Positions 1 to 10,400 of a stretch of DNA of 64,000 nucleotides are shown here, one piece after another. Under the pieces are notes generated by a model, which saw nothing but the letters and a program-made list of their open reading frames with translations, did no database searches and had not been told where the DNA came from. The stretch covers positions 4,421 through 68,420 of the forward strand of contig DASYAU010000013.1 of assembly GCA_036501185.1 (NCBI GenBank), given 5' to 3'. Both the position numbers and the translations under genes were made by a program. Within the stretch, counting starts at the first letter, position 1; every line of letters begins with the position of its first letter. This stretch comes from Korobacter sp036501185 (lineage in GTDB: Bacteria; Acidobacteriota; Terriglobia; Terriglobales; Acidobacteriaceae).

Positions 1-41
1 CGGGGGCAAGTGCTGACCAAGCCGAACCCGAATTGCCCTGC

Positions 42-1604
42 TTAGTTTTTGGGGGTCTCCGCTTTCAAGAACCGAACGAGGTAGGTCGGGGTCAGCGGCT
101 CGCCCGTACCACGGCGCATGGATTCGTCAATAGTGAGCTCGGCGCCTCGCGAATAGAAATTCTTCTGCAATTCAGCCCCAGCACGTTTGTCCCACCTGCG
201 TCCGAATTGCTTGTCAGTTTTGTGTGCGATCTGGTGCGCGATCATCTCTCCCACCGCGAAGCTCTGCAAGTAAATCGGATCGCCGCCGTACATCGGGTTA
301 AACGCCCATACCGGCGCATCGTGCATATCCACGCCGAGATACTGCGCGTGGATCCGGTTGTAAACCTCGGACGGGTCCTGGTCGGAGTCTCCATAGGACT
401 CAAATTCCGAGAGGGAATCGGCGATCGTGTTACGCACTTCATACAGCAGCTTCATACGATAGGTAGAAGCCACCACCTCAGCCTGCTCCGGAGTCAGCCC
501 GAACAACTTCGTGTTCACCTCGGGACGATAGAGTTGCAGCGTCAATAATTCCGCCATTCCTTCGTCCATCGGCTCTGCGTAATTCGCGCGCAGCAGGAAC
601 GACGGCTCGTTCATGAGCTGGTAGTGCAGAGCGTGTCCCGTCGCATGCAGCAATCGATCGTAGAAGTACAGCCCGGAATACTTGTTGGCGAGGATCTTGA
701 CCTCCTTGCCGTAGAGAATCGGGTACGCCGCGCCGCCAAAGCCGAGATCGGCAACGTGCATTTCAACTGGATCGACGTTGTACCCGAGACCGGCAGCGAG
801 CTCTCTGGTCTTCGTCCAGCCCTGGTCAACCGGAAACTTCTCAGCTTCGAAATTGTGGGTGAAGTTTGAAAAATAAAATTCCAAGTCCCACGGTTCGATT
901 TTCTCCACACCAAGATCATGGCGCATGCGCGCCAGCAGTTGCTGGTAGGCCGGCTCGGTCTCTTCTTTAATCTGGTCGAACCACTCGAACACCTGCTGCA
1001 CTTCCAGACCCTTGCGGTGCAGCATGAAGATCGAAAAAATCTCGTCGGAATTCTTGCTGGCGAGATCGTTGCGCAGCTTGATCGCCTGGCGGATACGCGG
1101 ACCGTTGGCGGTGGTGATCTCGCTCGTGGCGCGCCAGGCCTGCTCACGCAGCTTGCGGTCTGGATTATGCGCGATCAGGTCGGTGATCTCCGCGCGGGTG
1201 AACATGCGATCGCCCACCTTGTAGCGGAACGAACTTTCCTGCTGCGTGATCTTTTCCACCACGGCCGTCAGCGACGGGTCATTTGTGATCCGCGTATACA
1301 CAGCTTCGTTCAGGAAGAGTTTGCGCCGCTTCTCGAGCAGGGGATCGGAGAACTTTGTCTGATGCAGGCTCTGCAGGAAGGCGTTGTCGGTAACCACCGC
1401 GCGGATCTGCTCCTGGATGGGCCGCGACGATAACTGCTGGTCGCCCAGCGCGATCTTGTACTCAGTGCGCCAATAGTCGGCGTAGAGGCTTTCGAGCTTT
1501 GCCTCGTGCGTATCGAGTTGCGAGGCGATAGCGCTCGAATCGGCAACGCCGTTCGAAACGAAAAGGGAAAGAGCCAGGAGCAGGCGAAGCAACATGCGTG
1601 CCAT
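42..1604 (-). CDS. M2/M3-type (gluzincin) peptidase homologue lacking the catalytic Glu; secreted
   Basis: A 520-residue protein with a signal peptide (about residues 1-22). The fold resembles peptidase family M2/M3 (ACE/oligopeptidase-like, mostly helical). Zinc-site geometry is present: H320 and H324 of an HxxxH motif, then E348 in DEGMAEL, 24 residues after the second His, the spacing seen in ACE. The expected motif HExxH reads H-A-T-G-H, because codon 642-644 is GCG (Ala) where GAG/GAA (Glu) is expected. Metal binding may survive, but classical hydrolysis should be lost. It could be an inactive homologue with a binding role, or a single-base change. The ATG start directly precedes the signal peptide. 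The family assignment is from motif and overall pattern only. Confidence 0.82.
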   Translation of the reverse strand: MARMLLRLLLALSLFVSNGVADSSAIASQLDTHEAKLESLYADYWRTEYKIALGDQQLSSRPIQEQIRAVVTDNAFLQSLHQTKFSDPLLEKRRKLFLNEAVYTRITNDPSLTAVVEKITQQESSFRYKVGDRMFTRAEITDLIAHNPDRKLREQAWRATSEITTANGPRIRQAIKLRNDLASKNSDEIFSIFMLHRKGLEVQQVFEWFDQIKEETEPAYQQLLARMRHDLGVEKIEPWDLEFYFSNFTHNFEAEKFPVDQGWTKTRELAAGLGYNVDPVEMHVADLGFGGAAYPILYGKEVKILANKYSGLYFYDRLLHATGHALHYQLMNEPSFLLRANYAEPMDEGMAELLTLQLYRPEVNTKLFGLTPEQAEVVASTYRMKLLYEVRNTIADSLSEFESYGDSDQDPSEVYNRIHAQYLGVDMHDAPVWAFNPMYGGDPIYLQSFAVGEMIAHQIAHKTDKQFGRRWDKRAGAELQKNFYSRGAELTIDESMRRGTGEPLTPTYLVRFLKAETPKN

Positions 1605-1661
1605 TGGAGCACGAATGTGCGGGTAAGCGTCAACAACAAATCAAGTGCCCTGAAAACATCA

Positions 1662-1689
1662 AAGGGCGAAGCTGGTTTTCTTCGCCCTT
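1662..1689 (-). terminator. Stem-loop downstream of the secreted-protein gene
   Basis: A perfect 10-bp inverted repeat (AAGGGCGAAG / CTTCGCCCTT) with an 8-nt loop lies in the gap between the two minus-strand genes, followed on the minus strand by a weak T-rich stretch. It probably terminates the gene at 1741-2493 and separates it from the peptidase gene. Confidence 0.55.
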
Positions 1690-1740
1690 GCGTTCCGTCC
1701 TTCAACTTTTCGGGAACGGAAATTCATGAGATGCGGTTGG

Positions 1741-2493
1741 TTATCTCGGGTTGTCGCTGGCCGGCAGGCTCTGCTGGTTGGCATTGCCATTCGTTGCGGG
1801 GTTGGTAGCCGGAGTTGTCGCCTCCTCGCCGTTCTGCTGCCCCTGGTCCTGGTTCGATGCCGTCGCGTTGCCCTGGCCTTCGTTCATCGGGTTTGCCTGG
1901 TTGCCGTTGGCAAGCTGTGAGCCTTCCTGATCGCCTTCCGCCGCGGGCAGGTTAGCGATGCCGCTCATCGGGCTGAAGCCGTCCTGGTTGCGATCTGCAA
2001 TAGGCTGTCCGTTGGCAGCACGCGCATAAATAACTCCCGAATCGCCGCCGAGCGAAGACGTCAGTTGATCAATGTCGTCATTGGTGTAGGTTTTATGTGC
2101 CTGCACGTGTTCCTTACCGTATTTCTTCGCAATTTCGCCAAGGCTCGGACCCGCAAATCCAGTGTTGAATGCCGATGCTTCTGCCACTGCGGCGAAATTG
2201 AAATCGGCCGGGCTGGGCGTGTTCGGATTCATCTCCGAAACATTGGCGCCGGCGCCCGCTTCCTCGCCTTGCGGCATGGCCGAGCGAACCACCTCTTCCG
2301 GCGATTCGGACACGATTGTCGTGGGCATATTCACCGTTGCCGGCGAAAAGCCATTGCTCAGGGTCATGGTCGGCGTGCTCACCAATGGACGAACCGACGG
2401 AACTATCTGTTGAGGGGCCTGCGTCTGAATCGGTGCGGTCTGCGCCAACGCGGCCGTGGAAAGTGCAAGAGCCAAGAGCCCAACACGGAACAT
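1741..2493 (-). CDS. Secreted low-complexity protein of unknown function
   Basis: A 250-residue protein with a clear signal peptide (cleavage near residue 17, after ALA). No domain is recognised. Residues 20-110 are Pro/Thr/Ser-rich. A short ordered-looking part (about 120-165) contains a K-K-Y-G-K segment and a D-D-I-D-Q segment. Residues 170-250 are a very Asn/Gln/Gly/Ala-rich tail, probably disordered. A 7-bp inverted repeat (2504-2510 / 2518-2524) lies just upstream of a GGGGTGA ribosome-binding sequence and could affect initiation. It is likely an exported envelope protein; function unknown. Confidence 0.7.
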   Translation of the reverse strand: MFRVGLLALALSTAALAQTAPIQTQAPQQIVPSVRPLVSTPTMTLSNGFSPATVNMPTTIVSESPEEVVRSAMPQGEEAGAGANVSEMNPNTPSPADFNFAAVAEASAFNTGFAGPSLGEIAKKYGKEHVQAHKTYTNDDIDQLTSSLGGDSGVIYARAANGQPIADRNQDGFSPMSGIANLPAAEGDQEGSQLANGNQANPMNEGQGNATASNQDQGQQNGEEATTPATNPATNGNANQQSLPASDNPR

Positions 2494-2614
2494 GAGTCAC
2501 CCCAACCGGTGCCAACCACCGGTTTTGCTACTGTCCCGTTGGATTAGTACCTAGTAAACAGAGATGCCTGATGGTCCGAAAGTATTAAGTACGCCAGGAG
2601 CTCTGGATATGCGT

Positions 2615-3631
2615 TCAGGACCCGATAAACCGGGCATATAAGCTGCGCGCCACTCCGATATCGGTGGTCCCTTTGATGATCGCCCTGCCATCGCGGAAGA
2701 GCGTTATCTCGAACGGTTCGTGGAAGAAGCGCAAGGCGAACTCGTTGTGGCGCACCGAGCCGTGCGGTTTAAGACGCTTTTCCATTTCTACGAAATCGAT
2801 AGGCCGGTGTTTCTCGTGGATCTGCACTGAATTCCTGCCGCAAAGGCTGATGTGAGGCCGGTTCTCCCCGCGCAGGTGAACGAAGTCGCGCAGGCCGCAG
2901 CAGCGGCAACCAGGCTGGCGCCCAGCAGTCCGGATCTCCGACCGCTCGTTCGTCCACACGTCCATCGAAAGCAGCGTCCGCCGAAGCTTGTCCCGTGCTC
3001 CGACGAAAAATTTTATGGCTTCCGTCGCCGACAGCGATGCCATTTCGTTTACCGCCGTGTTCAAGATTCCAGAGGTATCGCAGGTTTCAACGATTCCGCC
3101 GGGCGAGTCTGGAAAAATGCACGCCAGGCAGGCCGTCTCGCCAGGGACTACATTCATGGCTACGCCGTAACTGGCAACCGCGGCAGTGTAGATCCATGGA
3201 ACGTTCTTCTGCACGGCGTAGTCGTTGATCAGGTATCGGGTTTCAAAGTTATCGGTGCCGTCGAGGATGAGCTGCACATTGGCGAGTAGGTCGGCGGCGT
3301 TGTCGGGGGTGAGATCGTCCACGTGAGGTTCGACCGTAATCTCGTGATTGAAAGCGGCAATCTTGCGCGCTGCGGCCACGGCTTTGGGAAGCGCCTCAGT
3401 CGCGTCCGCTTCGTCGAACAAGCCTTGGCGCTGCAGGTTGCTGGCTTCCACGTAATCGCGGTCCACAATCCGCAGATAGCCCACGCCGGCCCGCGCAAGC
3501 AACGACGCCAGCGCCGATCCGGTGGCGCCGCAGCCCACAATCACCGCTCGCGACGCCGCCAGCCGTTGCTGGCCGTCCTTGCCGATGCCAGGAAACAGGA
3601 CTTGCCGGGAGTACCGATCTTCGAAACCCAA
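2615..3631 (-). CDS. ThiF/MoeB/HesA-family adenylyltransferase (E1-like)
   Basis: A 338-residue E1-like enzyme that adenylates the C-terminus of a ubiquitin-fold sulfur carrier (ThiS or MoaD type) in thiamine or molybdopterin synthesis. The nucleotide loop G33-C-G-A-T-G38 follows the typical R-Y-S-R-Q opening. Two CxxC pairs (C-L-A-C and C-R-C-C) fit the structural zinc, and a Cys in the C-D-T-S-G segment fits the family's conserved Cys. About 90 C-terminal residues extend past the core. The reading frame stays open upstream across the neighbouring bamA-like gene, but homology begins at L-G-F-E-D-R-Y. I therefore place the start at TTG 3631-3629, preceded by GAGG. Divergent from the bamA-like gene. 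ThiF versus MoeB cannot be decided here, although thiC lies elsewhere in the window and a molybdoenzyme at 54.5 kb. Confidence 0.85.
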   Translation of the reverse strand: MGFEDRYSRQVLFPGIGKDGQQRLAASRAVIVGCGATGSALASLLARAGVGYLRIVDRDYVEASNLQRQGLFDEADATEALPKAVAAARKIAAFNHEITVEPHVDDLTPDNAADLLANVQLILDGTDNFETRYLINDYAVQKNVPWIYTAAVASYGVAMNVVPGETACLACIFPDSPGGIVETCDTSGILNTAVNEMASLSATEAIKFFVGARDKLRRTLLSMDVWTNERSEIRTAGRQPGCRCCGLRDFVHLRGENRPHISLCGRNSVQIHEKHRPIDFVEMEKRLKPHGSVRHNEFALRFFHEPFEITLFRDGRAIIKGTTDIGVARSLYARFIGS

Positions 3632-3661
3632 TGATGCCTCGGAACGAAGGATTGAACGTTT

Positions 3662-3667
3662 ATTATA
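3662..3667 (-). promoter_or_regulatory. -10 box for the ThiF-like gene
   Basis: A perfect TATAAT on the minus strand, about 30 nt upstream of the proposed TTG start at 3631, in the short divergent gap before the bamA-like gene. The -35 is weak. It supports the short form of the ThiF-like protein. Confidence 0.5.
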
Positions 3668-3698
3668 TTGACCGTAATCCAGAGTAGCTAAAGCGCGG

Positions 3699-6600
3699 GT
3701 GCAATTGCGTTCCTGGTCCAGACACGGAAGCTGGCGGAGAACTGTGCAACGATGGCTTTGGGCCGTCGCGCTTGCCTGTGCCTGCCCGGTGCTCCTGGCC
3801 CAGCAGCCCTCCCCGAGTCCCGCCGATCTGGCGGGCAAAACCATTGCCGAGATCCATTTTGTAGGCGTGGACGGCAAAACCACCGATCCGCTCACCGAGT
3901 ATCTCGACCTCAAGCCGGGCGACATTTTCGATACTTCCAAGGTCAGTGCCAGCATCAAGTCGCTTTTCGCCACTGGCAAATTCTCAAATATCGAAGCCGA
4001 GGTCGATGAGTCACCCAATGGCCGAGTCAACCTCACCTTCACCGTGGAGGAAAAATACTTCGTTGGTGAAGTGGACCTCGACGGCCGTCCGAAGGGCGCA
4101 CCCACGCTACGCCAACTGCTGAATGCCTCCAAGCTGGAACTCGGCCGGCCCTTCAGCGAAATGGACGTAAAGCGCGCCATTGAGCATATGACCGGCGTGA
4201 TGCAGGACAACGGCTACTACCAGGCCACATTCACCGTCGTACGCACGCCACATCCGAAGATGCGCTCGCTGGATATCATGTTCCACGTTCAGCATGGGCC
4301 ACTCGCGCGGGTTGGAAAAGTGGTTGCAAGCGGCAATCCCGGCTTCAGCGCCGAACAGATTGAATCCATCACGAAAATCAAGCCCGGCGCAAGAATCGTT
4401 CAGGCGAAAGACACCCGTGCCCTCGAGCGCCTGCGGAAGAAATACCAGAAGCGCGACCGGCTGGAAGCGCAGGTTTCGCTCTCTCGCAGTGCGTACGACG
4501 CCAAATCGAACACCGTGGATTACGTCTTGAGTGTCGATCGAGGACCGCTCGTAAACATTGAGGTCGAAGGCGCGAAGCTCCACCAACTGCAAATTAAGCG
4601 CTCCATCCCTGTCTACGAAGAGAATGCTGCTGATGACGATCTGCTCAATGAGGGCACGCGCAACCTTCGTGACTACTTCCAGAGCCACGGCTACTTCGAT
4701 GTCAAGGTGCGGTATGAACGCCATCGCGATCCCGACAACCAGAGGCTGAAGATCGTTTACAGCGTGGATCTTGGCGACCGGCACACCCTTAAGGCCGTCA
4801 CGGTGGAAGGGAATCACTACTTTCCGACGGAATCAATCAAGGAGCGCCTGAGCGTTATCCCAGGCAGCTATTTAAACGTTTACGGCAAGTTCAGCCAGAC
4901 GATGCTCACTCGCGACGTGCAGGCCGTCACCGCGCTCTACAAGGCCAACGGCTTTCAGGACGTAAACGTGAAGGCCGAGGTGAGCGACAACTTCGAGGGC
5001 AAGCCCGGATGGCTCCGCGTGGTCTTCCACATCGACGAAGGCCAGCAATCGCGTGTCCACAAGCTCATCATCCTCGGTGCATTCGCCATCCCCGCCGAGC
5101 AACTCGCGCCCGAGCTCACTCTTGCCAATGGCGAACCGTTTTCCGAGTATGCCGTTGCCAGCGATCGCGACCAGATCGTGAGCTACTACTACAACCGCGG
5201 CTTCCCGAATATGGACATGGATGTAATCGCCATCCCGCATGATTCGGACAAGCACTCCATGGACGTGACCTACACCATTCACGAAGGCACGCGCGTCTTC
5301 GTGGACAACGTGTTCGTCTACGGGCTGCACTTCACCCGGCCGAGCGTCGTACGGCGCAAGCTGCGCATTCACGACGGCGATCCCCTCAGCCAGGTCGATA
5401 TGCTCGACACCCAGCGCAAGCTCTACGATCTCGGATTATTCAGCGAAGTGAACGTCGCGGTGCAGGATCCCGACGGCGCGGCAGTGCACAAAAACGTCCT
5501 TTTCCAGCTCACAGAGGCCAAGCGCTGGACCTTCGACTATGGCCTTGGCTTCGAAGTCTCCACCGGCAGCGCGCCCGCGGGAACCCTTAGCTCCGGCTCG
5601 AAGAACCCAACCCCGGAAGGACCCACCGGATGGAGCCCGCGCGTTTCCTTCGAGGTCACCCGCCTGAACTTCGGCGGCCGCGACCACACCGTCGTCTTGA
5701 AAGCTCGTTACGGACGCCTCGAGCAGCGCGGACTAATCAGCTACGAGGCTCCTCGCCTCTTCTCGCGCGACAACTGGCGGCTTACGGTCAGCGGCTTCTT
5801 CGACAAATCCGCGGACGTTCGCACCTTTAGCGCTCAACGCCTGGAAGGTTCCATCCAGGCAGAAGACACCTTCAGCAAGACCCTGACCATCCTTTATCGC
5901 TTCAGCTATCGCCGTGTTAATGTAGATCCGACCACCCTCGCGATCGATCCCAACCTCATCCCGCTTTACTCGCGCCCTGCGCGCATCGGCATGCCGAGCG
6001 TAACGTTTATTTACGATCGCCGCGACGATCCCGTCGATGCTCACAAGGGCTGGTACACCACTGCCGACTTCGGCGTCGCCGGCAGCTTCTTCGGATCGGA
6101 GTCGAACTTCGGCCGCGTGCTGCTGCAGAATTCCAACTACATCCAGTTCGGTGCGAAAAAGTATGTTTTTGCCCGCTCCACCCGCATCGGCATGGAGTCG
6201 CCGTTCCAGAACTCGCAGATCGTACCCCTGCCCGAACGGTTCTATGCCGGAGGCGGAAACTCGTTGCGTGGTTTTTCCATTAACCAGGCCGGCCCGCGCG
6301 ATCAACTAACCGGATTTCCCATCGGCGGCAATGCGCTCTTCGTGAACAATCTTGAGCTTCGTTTACCACCCCCGACGCTGCCATACCTCCAAGACAACCT
6401 GAGCTTCGTGCTCTTCCACGACATGGGAAACGTCTTCGACACCACCGGACATATGTTCCAGGGACTCACCCGCATCCACCAGAAGTCCATTGATGCGTGT
6501 TCTGCTCCCAGTACCCAGGTGCCGTGCAACTACAATTACCTGGAACAGGCTGTTGGCATCGGCGTCCGGTACCATACGCCAGTAGGGCCGCTTCGTTTCG

Positions 6601-6707
6601 ACCTGGGTTATGCGCTCAACCCGGCTCGCTTTCCGGTGCTCGACGCGAATCGCGAGGACTCGACCCAACGCATCAACGTGTTCTTCAGCATCGGGCAATC
6701 GTTCTGA
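3699..6707 (+). CDS. BamA/TamA-like outer-membrane assembly protein with seven POTRA repeats
   Basis: A 1002-residue Omp85 family protein. A signal peptide (about residues 14-35, ending L-L-A-Q) is followed by roughly 570 periplasmic residues. These divide into seven POTRA-like repeats of about 80 residues, each starting with a beta strand of the type I-x-x-(I/V)-x-(V/F)-x-G. A C-terminal beta-barrel of about 390 residues ends in aromatic Phe (S-I-G-Q-S-F). Known BamA proteins have five POTRA domains and TamA three. The barrel motif R-G-F is present (L-R-G-F-S). The GTG start at 3699 is the most upstream start that keeps the signal peptide; TTG 3705 is possible. First gene of an operon with a SurA-like chaperone and TamB, so it probably inserts or partners envelope proteins or lipids at the outer membrane. 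Confidence 0.93.
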   Translation: MQLRSWSRHGSWRRTVQRWLWAVALACACPVLLAQQPSPSPADLAGKTIAEIHFVGVDGKTTDPLTEYLDLKPGDIFDTSKVSASIKSLFATGKFSNIEAEVDESPNGRVNLTFTVEEKYFVGEVDLDGRPKGAPTLRQLLNASKLELGRPFSEMDVKRAIEHMTGVMQDNGYYQATFTVVRTPHPKMRSLDIMFHVQHGPLARVGKVVASGNPGFSAEQIESITKIKPGARIVQAKDTRALERLRKKYQKRDRLEAQVSLSRSAYDAKSNTVDYVLSVDRGPLVNIEVEGAKLHQLQIKRSIPVYEENAADDDLLNEGTRNLRDYFQSHGYFDVKVRYERHRDPDNQRLKIVYSVDLGDRHTLKAVTVEGNHYFPTESIKERLSVIPGSYLNVYGKFSQTMLTRDVQAVTALYKANGFQDVNVKAEVSDNFEGKPGWLRVVFHIDEGQQSRVHKLIILGAFAIPAEQLAPELTLANGEPFSEYAVASDRDQIVSYYYNRGFPNMDMDVIAIPHDSDKHSMDVTYTIHEGTRVFVDNVFVYGLHFTRPSVVRRKLRIHDGDPLSQVDMLDTQRKLYDLGLFSEVNVAVQDPDGAAVHKNVLFQLTEAKRWTFDYGLGFEVSTGSAPAGTLSSGSKNPTPEGPTGWSPRVSFEVTRLNFGGRDHTVVLKARYGRLEQRGLISYEAPRLFSRDNWRLTVSGFFDKSADVRTFSAQRLEGSIQAEDTFSKTLTILYRFSYRRVNVDPTTLAIDPNLIPLYSRPARIGMPSVTFIYDRRDDPVDAHKGWYTTADFGVAGSFFGSESNFGRVLLQNSNYIQFGAKKYVFARSTRIGMESPFQNSQIVPLPERFYAGGGNSLRGFSINQAGPRDQLTGFPIGGNALFVNNLELRLPPPTLPYLQDNLSFVLFHDMGNVFDTTGHMFQGLTRIHQKSIDACSAPSTQVPCNYNYLEQAVGIGVRYHTPVGPLRFDLGYALNPARFPVLDANREDSTQRINVFFSIGQSF

Positions 6708-7411
6708 TGAAGGCACTCGTCACCAAACTCGCTCTGGCGCTATTGCTCGTGATCGCGGCGCCGCTCGCCTACGCGGGCCAAGTTGTGGACCGTTTAGTTG
6801 CCACCGTGGACAACGTGCCCATCCTGCTAAGCGACTGGGATCATGAGGTTGCGATGGAGGCCCTGGAGCAGGGAAGAACGACCAGCTCGTTTACGGCCGA
6901 AGAGCGCCGCGCTGTCCTCGACCGCCTCATCGACCAGCAGCTCATTCGCGCACAAATGGGAGACGAACAGATCGCTGCGGCCGACGCACGCGACATCGAC
7001 GAGCAAATGGCGAAGATTCGCGCCTCATTCTCGCAGGACGACGGAGCGTGGAAGACATTGCTCGCGAAGTACGGAATCACCGAGCAGCTATTGCGGGTCA
7101 AGGTCGCCCATCAGCTCCAGGTCATGCGCTTCGTGGATCTCCGCCTGCGCTCGGAAGCGAGCATTGACCGCCAGGATGTACTTGACTACTACAACCAGAC
7201 GCTCATACCGGAAGTGCAAAAGAACGGCGGCCGGCAGGAGCCGCTGACCAAGGTGTACTCCAAGATCGAAGAAGTACTTCGTCAGCAACGCATGGACGCC
7301 ATGCTTACCAGTTGGCTCCACGATCTACGCGAGCACAGCGATATCCGTCGGCTCACCGAAAAAAATGACGGCACGAATTCGCAGGCCGTCGCAAACTCCG
7401 GGGGACACTGA
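6707..7411 (+). CDS. SurA-like periplasmic chaperone without a parvulin domain
   Basis: A 234-residue protein with a signal peptide (A-Y-A-G cleavage near residue 22). It then has the SurA N-terminal core (V-V-D-R-L-V-A-T-V-D-N-V-P-I, an R-R-A-V-L-D-R-L-I-D-Q-Q-L-I helix). A C-terminal segment (K-I-E-E-V-L-R-Q-Q-R-M-D-A-M) matches the helix that follows the PPIase domain in family members. No parvulin/rotamase domain lies between them, so this is a chaperone-only form, expected to hold unfolded outer-membrane proteins for the barrel-assembly protein next door. The start ATG overlaps the preceding TGA by one base (TGATG), which indicates translational coupling. Confidence 0.88.
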   Translation: MKALVTKLALALLLVIAAPLAYAGQVVDRLVATVDNVPILLSDWDHEVAMEALEQGRTTSSFTAEERRAVLDRLIDQQLIRAQMGDEQIAAADARDIDEQMAKIRASFSQDDGAWKTLLAKYGITEQLLRVKVAHQLQVMRFVDLRLRSEASIDRQDVLDYYNQTLIPEVQKNGGRQEPLTKVYSKIEEVLRQQRMDAMLTSWLHDLREHSDIRRLTEKNDGTNSQAVANSGGH

Positions 7412-7416
7412 GCGCG

Positions 7417-10400
7417 ATGGACGACGTCGAACGCCAACGACGAACGAGGCGTATCCGCCGCCAGGTAGTCTACGGATCGCTCGTGTTGCTCGCATTCGTC
7501 TGCGCGGCGTGGTATTTCACCAGCGACAGCTTTCGTGAGTACATCCGCCATCGACTTACTGTCCAGCTTGAGGATGCTACCGGCGGCCGCGTGGAGATCG
7601 GACGCATCCAGTGGAACCTCGCGCGCCTTCGCGTCCAGGTGGAAAGCCTCACGATCCATGGCCTCGAGGGCCCCGCGGATCCGCCCCTGCTGCACGTGAA
7701 TCGCATCGATGCACGGCTCCGTCTCACCTCGCTCATAGGCCGTCGCGTGAATTTCCGCGCCCTTGATCTCGACAGCCCCTCCATCAACCTTATCGTTTAT
7801 CCCGACGGCCGCACCAACCAGCCCTCGCCACGCGTAAGCGCCTGGCGTTCTCGCAGGTCGCTCCTTGATCCACTCTTCGAGGTTTCCGTACGCCGTTTCT
7901 CCGTGAAGAATGGCTTGCTGCGGATCAACGAACAGAAAACGCCTTTCGATTTCTTTGCCAGTGATCTCGGCGCGAGCATCGGTTATCAGTCAAGCCCTGA
8001 GTGCTACACCGGTGCGGTGCAGATCGGCAAGTTCGATACCCAGTGGAAGGCACTCAGGCCTTTCTCCGCGACTGCAAATATCCAGTTCCAGCTCTACCGG
8101 AATGCCCTCGAGCTTCGTTCAGCGAAGTTCACTTCGGAGCGTTCGGAACTATCCCTTGACGGCAAGCTGACGAATTTTGCGCAGCCCACAGTCTCCATGA
8201 ACTACAGCGGCAAGCTCGATCTGCGGCAGCTCGGCGCAGTCACCCGCGTCTTCGAATTTCAGGCGGGAATGCTAGAAGCCAACGGCCAGGCGAAATACGA
8301 CTCGTTACATACCGACGTTCGCGGCAACCTTCAGCTCACCGAAGGCGCGTGGAACCATCCTGCGGTGCACCTCGGAGGCGTCTCCGGCACAGCCGCCTTC
8401 GTGCTTGATCAGGACCGCCTTCAGGTCAGCCAGATTGTTGCCAATGCGCTCGGCGGACGTGTGAACGGTGATTTAACCGTCATGCATTGGAATACTCCTC
8501 CGCACGAAACCCGATTGAAGCCCGCCACTGCGAAAGAGCGCGTCCGTGAGCACAGCATGGAGGCACGCGAGCAATCAGCGGAAGGGAAGTTTGAGTTCCG
8601 CGGATTGCAGCTCGACAAAATTGCCGCGCTCTTCGCAACACTTCATCTGCCACTCTCTTCGCTGCATCCTTCCGGCATTGCCGACGGCACTGCCGAGCTA
8701 ACCTGGGCGGGATCGCCGCAAGCCTCCGAGCTCAAGCTCGATGTTCGCGCCATTCCCGGAGAAGGCCAGCTTCCGGTGACCGCTCACCTCGACGGCACGT
8801 ATTCCTTCCCCGACAGAAGCATGCAGATCGCGCAGGCAGAGTTCCACACTGCCGCCACGCATCTCAATGCAACTGGATATTTCGGTGCTCGATCGCTGGA
8901 TCTCGAGCTCGGGCTCACCACCGCAAATCTCCATGAGATCCAGCCGCTGCTCGAGTCGAATGGCCTTGGCCGCTTACCGGTGCAGATAAACGGAGAAGCG
9001 TCATTCCAGGGGAGCGTAGAGGGTCGCCCGAGCCTGCCAACTATCAATGGGCATTTGCGGCTCGCCGACTTTACCACCGTCCTCTTGCCCAACGCGCCTG
9101 GTAAGCAGGCGGAGCTGGTGAAGGCGCTGCACAAGAAGAGCCGCGCCATCGTCGTACCCCCGGTTGCGCAAGCGCCCTCTGGAAAGACGGTGCGCTTCCA
9201 TTGGGACTCTTTCGACGGTTATGTGACCTACGGGCCCGACGCCGCGTCCGTCCAAGGCGCGGTACTGAAGACCGGTAGTGCTCGCTTCGAGATCGCCGCC
9301 AGCACCACGTTGCAGGACGGCGGCTTCACCAACGCGTCCCAGTTTCGCGGTTCAACACGCATTCGCCAGGCGCGCATGGACGATTTGCAAACCCTGCTTG
9401 GAATCAACTACCCAATCACCGGGACGGTGAATGCCGAGCTTCAGATGTCGGGTACGCGGATCGAGCCGCGAGGTTCTGGAAAGCTATCGCTCGTAGACGG
9501 CACCGCCTACGGCCAGCCCCTGCAATCGCTCTCCACCGACCTCACGTTCAGCGGACGCGAAGCGCAGTTCACCAACTTCCACGCGCGCTCCGACGCCGCC
9601 CAGGCCGATGGCTCCGGCTCCATCAACGTCTCGTCCGAACATTTCAACTTCGACCTCCGTGGCTCAAACGTCGATTTGCTCCGTGTCACCTTCCTGCAAA
9701 CTCCGAAGGTGAAGCTCACCGGTGTTCTCGCCTTCAATGCGCACGGCAGCGGCATGCTCTCCGCGCCCGCCATCAGTGGCGACGCCGTGGTGCATAACAT
9801 TTCGCTGGGCGGCAAGCATGAAGGCGACCTCAACATCTCCGCCACCACCCACGGCGAGCAGATGGAGCTCACCGCCTCTTCGCAATTTGTGACTGCCAAG
9901 CTCAATGCCACCGGACGCATTCGCCTCCGCGACAACTTCGACAGCGACATCACCGTCAAGTTCGGTAACGTCGACCTTCAACCATTCCTTGAAGGCATTG
10001 CTCGCGGCCACTCCTCCATCGACGGCTCATTCCACGTCACCGGCCCGCTGCGCTATCCCGCAAAACTCGATGCGCGGCTTGAAATCCCGCGCTACGAATC
10101 GGAAGTCGAAACCGTGGTCCTCCACAATTCCGGGCCCATCGTTGCCAGCTATCACGATGGCGTCGCCCACCTCGAATCGCTTCGCCTTACCGGAGATGCC
10201 ACCGACCTTTCGTCTTCCGGCACCGTGCAACTCGTCGACGGCCAGGCGATCAATATGCGTGCTGATGGCCGCGCCAACCTCAAGCTCCTGCAAAGCTTCA
10301 ATCCGGAAATCGTCTCCTATGGCCAGACTTCCGTCAGCGTGCAAGTCGGAGGATCGATGCACGATCCCGCGCTGCGTGGCCGCATCACCATCGAACACGC

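Noticed and set aside
3632..4210. Upstream open-frame extension of the ThiF-like gene (a 531-residue protein)
   Set aside because: It lies antisense to the bamA-like signal peptide and first POTRA repeats, has no similarity to the family, and is downstream-replaced by a TTG start with GAGG and a TATAAT box.
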